Source of the DNA: Straminergon stramineum
Taxonomy: Eukaryota; Streptophyta; Bryopsida; Hypnales; Calliergonaceae
NCBI GenBank assembly: GCA_963920665.1
Contig: OY987273.1
Span: 17,052,501 to 17,116,500, forward strand
Length of the DNA: 64,000 nt
Direction: 5' to 3'
This document shows, in pieces, positions 58,300-64,000 of the stretch (position 1 is its first letter; the number at the start of each line of letters is the position of its first letter). Position numbers and translations under genes: made by a program. The notes under the pieces were generated by a model. The model had not been told where the DNA came from and ran no database searches. It saw only the letters and a program-made list of their open reading frames with translations.

Positions 58300-58640
58300 G
58301 AGAGCAACTGAGGAGGCCGTCCCCCCATATACCCGTTCGCCACCAAACCTAAAAAACGTCCGCCCCGAAGCGAACCCGGACCTGTAGTCTACCGCAGCGG
58401 ACGCCAGGCAACTACTGAGATTAGCGGATGGGCAGCTGTCCGCCCGCTCCGAAACGCGACCGGACCTCCTGGCGGCCAATCCGAACCGCCGGCCGCTCCC
58501 GAACCATCCCACCCACTTAGGCCGTCCATCAAGGACATTCGCCGTCCCCATCCACATAAATGGAAGACCAGACCGTCCGCTCAAGCCGTCCGCCATCGCC
58601 AACCGACCCCGCACTTGGACAGCCGCCATTGCCGACCAAC
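58300..58640. repeat. GC-rich array, type 2
   Basis: Words such as CGTCCGCCCC, CTGTCCGCCCGCTCC and GCCGTCCGCCAT, mixed orientation but mostly C-rich on the plus strand. It lies 200 bp upstream of the minus-strand WCHI-RING gene. Unlike the other arrays, orientation does not follow the gene. Confidence 0.65.
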
Positions 58641-58754
58641 CACACGTACCACTGTTCACCTTGCTGGGGACCCCACCTGACGTCAGTCTGCCGATAGTCC
58701 TAAAGCATTGAATTCTGAGAAGGATAGATTCATGTACAAAAAATATTCTTAAAT

Positions 58755-58870
58755 GCTAGAAGTATCCAATGTAGTATTAATGTAAGAAAAGGTAATTCTA
58801 GATATTCCTTCCCACATTTAAACATGCTCTCCAAAGTCCAAACCCTATACCCTAAACCCTAAACCCTCAA
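58755..58870 (+). repeat. Telomere-like tract with repeated flank
   Basis: CCCTATACCCTAAACCCTAA units preceded by about 90 bp (TATCCAATGTAGTATTAATG..ATTTAAAC) that resembles the flank of the 42.22 kb tract. The telomere-like units are therefore part of a dispersed repeat. Confidence 0.65.
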
Positions 58871-61800
58871 TCTTAGCACATTATTTATTATTTTTGGTAT
58901 TACAAAGAAAATGGTGTTGGCACCTCTTTTGGAATACATTTGATGTTTATAAGAGAGTTAACCTTTTATAAATATTTGTTACTATTTAATGTCCAATATT
59001 TTTTATATGGATATTTTATAGTTATCTTCTATAGTGGGTTGTGTTTTATACACTTACTAGGGGATTTAGTGATAAGCCCCTCCCATCCCTCCCGTAAGTC
59101 TTGGTTTCCTTAGGATTATTTCTTTTTCTTTTAATTAGCCATGGGGTTTTTTCTACTTTGACACCATTATATGCAATATGGACCTTTTTCTTTTTTGATG
59201 GGTCTATATTCTTAATTAATTTCTAGCCATGGACATTTGATTGAAATCATCTGGCTGTTTCTCGATCATACGACAATTTTTTACACTTGGTTGTAGGTCA
59301 AGAAATTCATAGAAGCTTCCATGCTTTAGATGGATTTTTTACACTTGTCAATTTGACTTGACTAGTGTCTTTTGCTTCATTGGTTGTCATTATAGGTTTG
59401 CTTGGCACATCATAGGGGGTACTATGCTAGTACTGTGATGGATGACTACAAGTGGTCCTTAAAAAATCCTTGGATTATGGAGAGTTGATTATTCCTAATT
59501 TGAGGGTTCCTTCTAGTACAAGTCTGACTGACTTGGCTAATTTTTTATCCCTAGACACCAAGTCATTAATTCTTGGGGCCTATGGGTGGTTGGGATCCAA
59601 AGCACGTTTTCTTGGAGACCAGGACATGGACTTGACCTAACATTAATTAACACTGTTGTGGCCAATATATAAGGGATTGAAACTACCCTTGAGCCTTCAC
59701 AGTTTCATATTGTTGGCTTTTACAAGGTGTTGGAAGTGACTACGGTTGGTGGGAGTGAGGTCTAGGATGGCGTCTACACAGGTCATCTATGGAGCACAAT
59801 GTGTTAGGCTTTGATTTGTATTTTTGTTGTTCATTTTCTTTTGTGTAGTTTTGAGCTTTGCTTGTTGATTTTTCTTTTGTGACTGCTATAACACGATGTT
59901 GTGGGCTGAAGACACCTTGTCTACGATTTACTAACATTCCGATGTTTGGTTTGTCATGGGGACAAGTGAGGTCCACAACCTCTTTGGTTAAATCTTCACG
60001 GCAGCTCTATCCAAGGACTTTGACAACAAATTCTTTTGGGGCTCTAAATCACTGTGTTCTTACGTGATTTAGTTCATAGCTTGATTAGCTTCTTTTGATA
60101 TTGACACATATAATATTTGTACCACACAATGATGTTGATCTTTTGGTACTTTATATTTCATACCTCTTTACAAAAGTTTATTGTAATGATATTATCTTGA
60201 TTTTATAGGATTGATCAGTTTGATAGCTGATGTGAGTGACCTCCATTGTGCTTTATATTAACTTTGTCCTACGAGGGTCTTTTTTGGATTATGATTTGAC
60301 TGTTAGTTATAGGAAAGGCCCTAATTAGGGATGTCCCTCCCACCCGCCCGGGTTGACAAAACATCAGAATTATACAACCCTCAATTGTACATATTGAATT
60401 TATAACATTGTACGAATTTTCAAAATTATTGATGTGATGTGTGGAATATGTTTTACCTATGAGACTATGATTCCTTTGCAATTTGGAATGCAATCATGAC
60501 AATATAATGTAGATGTAGACCTTTCTTACTTTGTCATGTACTCATGTTAGTATGTTACTTATGTAGGTTTTAATTTTTCTTAAGAATTAGCACCTCAATT
60601 ATCACTTTGTTATGAGCCATTGAATAAATGTGGAACATTCAATTATAACTTGGAGTGTGTCTTCAATTTTTGTTGTCGAATGTATTCATAGTTTAGAACA
60701 CCGATAGGAAATTATGAATATACTAAAAGAAATTATATTATCTCATTATTCTATTATAACATTTATCGAATGTATAGGATGGTGCTAAAATGATTCAAGC
60801 ATTTTAATGTAATGTGAAATGTTGTGGACAAGATTAAAGTAAGCATTTAAACAACAAAATGAATTGAAAATTCATATCATATACACTTTGACACTTATAC
60901 CTATGTATACTTGTGTGCATCCTAAATTTTAAACCGATCATAAATTCATCACAACCCCAAAATATTAGAGCTTAGGTAATGTACAATGTGATTGACCTTC
61001 AAATATGATGAGTTTTCAATTACAAGAAATTAGAAATGGTCATACTTCAATGATTACAAGTGTGTTCATCTCAAAACTTTTTTGCAAATGATTATATAGA
61101 AAGGTTCATAATATCATATCTTTTAAATTATAAATTTACAATATTGATTGAATTGCTTATGTTAGTTTTGTAGTTTTGTAGGCCTAGGATTTTCTAAAAT
61201 CTGGAACCCTTAAAGCCTTCATGCTTTTTTTCCCATCAAATATCACTCAAAACTACCATTTCGAATGTGAAGAGACAAAAATCTTTAAAATTGATTTTTG
61301 GGCATATTTAACCATAGGAATTTATACTAGACTAGTATAAAAGTTAATTGAGTTATCTTGTCATCTTGAAAACTTTGAGTACATACATTGCGCATGGTAT
61401 TTGCATTTAAAGTAAGCCCAAAAAATCTTTTCTTCCATCTTGCTATACTAGATTGTTGGGCTTCTCATTTTCTTCACTTTAGATTTTTTATACTAATGAA
61501 TTTCATTTTAGAATATCTTGTGTTAAAAAATTTAACTCTTGAGTGAAGAATCTTGAACCAAAAATTTAGAAATAAATCATTTAATTGAGATTACATATCA
61601 TAAGAGTCCCGTATAAGAGTGTAGCCATGTAGGGCCTTTGGGAGTTTAGGGATTCATTATTTTCCTTGAAAGGCATGAAAAAGAATAATAAATATTATAA
61701 ATTGAACCACGAAGGCTTTTGTTACAATCTTAACATCGAATTTCTTTTGCTATTAGTCAAAAAGTATTGTTGACATCACAAACTTGTACAAAAGCACCAA

Positions 61801-62089
61801 TGTAAAACAAAATTTCTTTACACACTTATTTGAATTCTTTATTTACAAATCAAATGATTTTTCAAACAAGAGACTTTAGGATGTCACTTTTGATAGTTGT
61901 ATCAATTTAAGACCTCATGACATAACATATTAAAAATAATTTCTCTACTTTTCTTAATTCACCATGTTATACAAGCTTTGCCTGCTAAACCGTTCATCCA
62001 CCCATCTCCACATAGTTCAAAACACCTCTCTCACCTGTTCGCCTGTCCACCAATTGAGAAATTGAAAAAATCCTCCCTCCCTCCCACCC
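58871..62089. other. Long AT-rich region, no gene recognised
   Basis: Over 3 kb without a supported gene. Short GC-rich patches CCCCTCCCATCCCTCCCG (59,075) and CCCTCCCACCCGCCCGGG (60,335) resemble each other and could be ends of an unrecognised element, but no inverted or direct terminal repeat is convincing. Short frames at 59.45-60.07 kb show no family motif. Confidence 0.35.
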
Positions 62090-62420
62090 ACCTCTCCCCT
62101 CCCACATTGCTCTCCGTCCGCCTGTCCGCCCGATCGCCCGACTGCCTGTTTGCCCGACCGCCTCTTCGTCGTAAACCAAACGCCAACTCCCAAACTCAAA
62201 AACACCTCCCTCCCTCCCTCCCACCTCTCCTTCCCACGCTCCTCTCCGTCCGTAGTTGCCATCCGCATTTTCCGTCCGCGTGTCTGGAGTCTATCCGCAT
62301 TTCCCGTCCATGTCCGCCCTACTCCGTTCGCTTCTTGTCGGTGACCGTGCGATCCAGCGAACCGCAATTTTAGACCGCCCGATCTGCCCGTCCGCCTTCA
62401 TGCTGTCCGATGCGGACGAT
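62090..62420 (+). repeat. GC-rich array, type 2 (GTCCGCC)
   Basis: Degenerate units around CTGTCCGCCCGATCGCCC, C-rich on the plus strand, with a CCTCCCTCCC run. It lies about 450 bp upstream of the plus-strand WCHI gene at 62.87 kb, in matching orientation. Confidence 0.7.
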
Positions 62421-62872
62421 AGTGTCCGCATACCCTAAAGCACCAACCGCATAAATGGCGGCGCGGACCGCTCATTTCTTCACAATCGTTTCCCTTCCGG
62501 AGTGGGTGATCCAGTGCCTTCGGGAATTTGCGCTCCCCTTCCGGCCTGGTGCTTGAATGAGTGTGTTCGTATTACCTTTTTTTAATCGGATTGGTTTGAG
62601 TGATTAGGGGTTGCCCCAACTTATAAGTCTTGAATTTTACGGAGTTCATTTGAGAGTTTTTAATAACTTGAACCGTGTTTGAGTTGATTGGGTTGTTAGA
62701 AACTCAAGATGTTCACTTTTATAGTTGATTAGGTTGTCAGTAATAGTAGGTGCACTTTGTTTTAATCCAAATTCTTACTTTTTATTTGGTACATTTAGCC
62801 AAAGCGGGTGGAAATTGCATTTAAACTTTGTAATCCTTTCGGTTCATTATTAATTGAGGTTTGGAGGTTATC

Positions 62873-63964
62873 ATGTCGCGCGGAAGTGGTGGAGGAAGTA
62901 AGAAGAAGAAATCACAAGAGATGGATTGGAAAGAGTGGGTAGACGTAACTTGCATTGCGAAGAAGGGATGGGAAAAGGAGCCCAAGAAAGTATGGGACTG
63001 CACAATATGCAAGAAGTACGTCAAAATGACTCACCTCTCCAAACTATGGTCACGTGATCGCGCAAAGGTGCAAGTTCATCCTTGGGAAGGACAAATATCC
63101 ACATGTAAGAGCGAACACTTTGTTCGCTGATACGAGGAGATAACAGCTGCATCAAGTTTACCAAGCTCCAAACCAAACGTCATGAACTATTCGAACATGG
63201 CTATGATTTGGGTGGAGATAGTACTCTATAAAGAAGTAGATTAGCGCACAGTTGCAAGGCACAATGTCAAGAATTTAACTCACGAGGAAGCCATAATTCC
63301 TACTAATTATGTCGAACCAAGCGATTGCATGCTAGAGTGGTCCAATCAAGGCTATGGAGGACTTCCTTCGGTTGTCTTGAAGGATGCTGAAGATGATTGG
63401 TCAGATGAAGATGATGTTGATGATGATCCAGCTCCCGTGACATTTGGTGAGAGACACGAACGTTGAGAAGATCGGGAAGACATTGAGTACCAACAACAAA
63501 TGCAGGAGGCCATGTACCGAAGCGTGGAAGACTAAGGTCGGCAAGATGATGGGTCCTACTACCGTGACTATAATGCACGTGGATCACGAGATGGGACAGG
63601 TAGTTCAGATTATGGTAACGCCTACCGAGTTGGCTCTCAAAGTATAGGAGGAAGCCATGGAACGACGCACTATGGTGGTTCTAGCCAAGGAGGCTCTCAA
63701 TACTACTATGGTGGATCAACTACACATGGTTCATATGGGCATCAAGGAGGCCCTTATTATGATGGATCAAGTGAAAGAGGGTCCTGGGAGAGTGCTCCAA
63801 TTCCTCCTCCAACCTTTGGAGGTCTTTCTTTTCGAAATGAATATGGACAAGGAGGTGCATCAAGTGGATATGGTTACAACTATGGAGGTCGACCATATAT
63901 TGGGGTACATCCTTCAGGCCCAAATGACAACAAGGATTCTGATTCTGATTCCGATTCAGAGTAA
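62873..63964 (+). pseudogene. WCHI-domain protein with Gly/Tyr/Ser-rich tail
   Basis: A single frame of 364 codons, with ATG 62873 and TAA 63962. Basic start (GGGSKKKKSQ), WCHI domain (VWDCTICKKYVKMTHLSKLW, then MIWVEIVLYKEVD followed by TAG where Trp is expected), acidic patch (DEDDVDDDPAP), and a low-complexity tail rich in Gly, Tyr, Ser and Gln (YGGSSQGGSQYYYGG). It ends DSDSDSDSE. Internal stops: TGA 63128, TAG 63242, TGA 63464 and TAA near 63532; no frameshift. The tail frame is interrupted upstream by these stops, so it is easy to miss. Gly/Tyr/Ser tails of this kind are typical of RNA-binding or condensate-forming proteins, but no RNA-binding domain is seen. It is closest to the 57.7 kb WCHI domain (CKKYVKM..H). 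Confidence 0.55.
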
Positions 63965-64000
63965 AGTAGTTAAGTAGAGTATGGTATTCTAGTCATCTTA

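Noticed and set aside
59075..60350. Possible terminal repeats CCCTCCCATCCCTCCCG / CCCTCCCACCCGCCCGGG of an element
   Set aside because: Same orientation, short, low complexity and no target duplication; not enough to call an element.

Overview
The window looks like nuclear DNA of a land plant. Coding sequence is sparse, GT-AG introns can be seen in several genes, short interstitial runs of the plant telomere unit (CCCTAAA) occur three times, and nearly every recognisable gene belongs to a transposon or transposon-like family (hAT, MULE-type, Tc1/mariner, a solo LTR, foldback/MITE elements). I see no ordinary housekeeping gene, rRNA or tRNA gene. The species cannot be fixed from this sequence; a transposon-rich non-seed plant or gymnosperm is a guess.

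Layout. (1) 0.5-9.1 kb, minus strand: a broken multi-exon gene with a ParB/sulfiredoxin-like domain followed by a DNA-methyltransferase-like domain in beta-class order. It is split by a 3.5 kb gag-like repeat element (2.95-6.42 kb). (2) 11.8-13.1 kb: zinc-binding N-terminus of a MULE-like protein. (3) 13.9-26.3 kb: three genes of an unrecognised family sharing a ~90-residue N-terminal domain (called here the WCHI domain). One has a RING-H2 finger; two are intact coiled-coil ORFs of 490 and 519 codons. (4) 27.9-31.2 kb: a hAT transposase frame. (5) 32.3-35.4 kb: a decayed MULE-like/SWIM transposase. (6) 37.3-41.8 kb: a second copy of the gag-like element, carrying a solo LTR with a 5 bp target duplication. 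(7) 42.9-44.2 kb: a structurally complete 1.24 kb Tc1/mariner element. (8) 45.6-49.8 kb: a second ParB/methyltransferase-like gene, intron-containing, heavily interrupted by TAG codons and by a MITE. (9) 50.4-53.7 kb, minus: a second hAT transposase frame. (10) 54.8-58.1 kb, minus: a WCHI-RING gene. (11) 62.9-64.0 kb: a WCHI gene with a Gly/Tyr/Ser-rich tail.

Two patterns run through the window. First, GC-rich short-unit arrays (unit close to ACCCGCRGTCGCCC, or a GTCCGCC-type variant) lie roughly 200-450 bp upstream of the start of almost every transposon-like gene, whatever its family. For the first unit type the array orientation follows the gene orientation in all five cases with a gene. 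This suggests a shared promoter-like module. Second, most inactivating lesions are single in-frame stops explained by C-to-T change (mostly CAG to TAG), with few frameshifts. That fits decay by cytosine methylation, especially in CHG context, better than random erosion.

The combination of ParB-methyltransferase genes, the WCHI/RING family and the shared arrays is the most likely place for an undescribed system. All functional statements rest on motif reading by eye.
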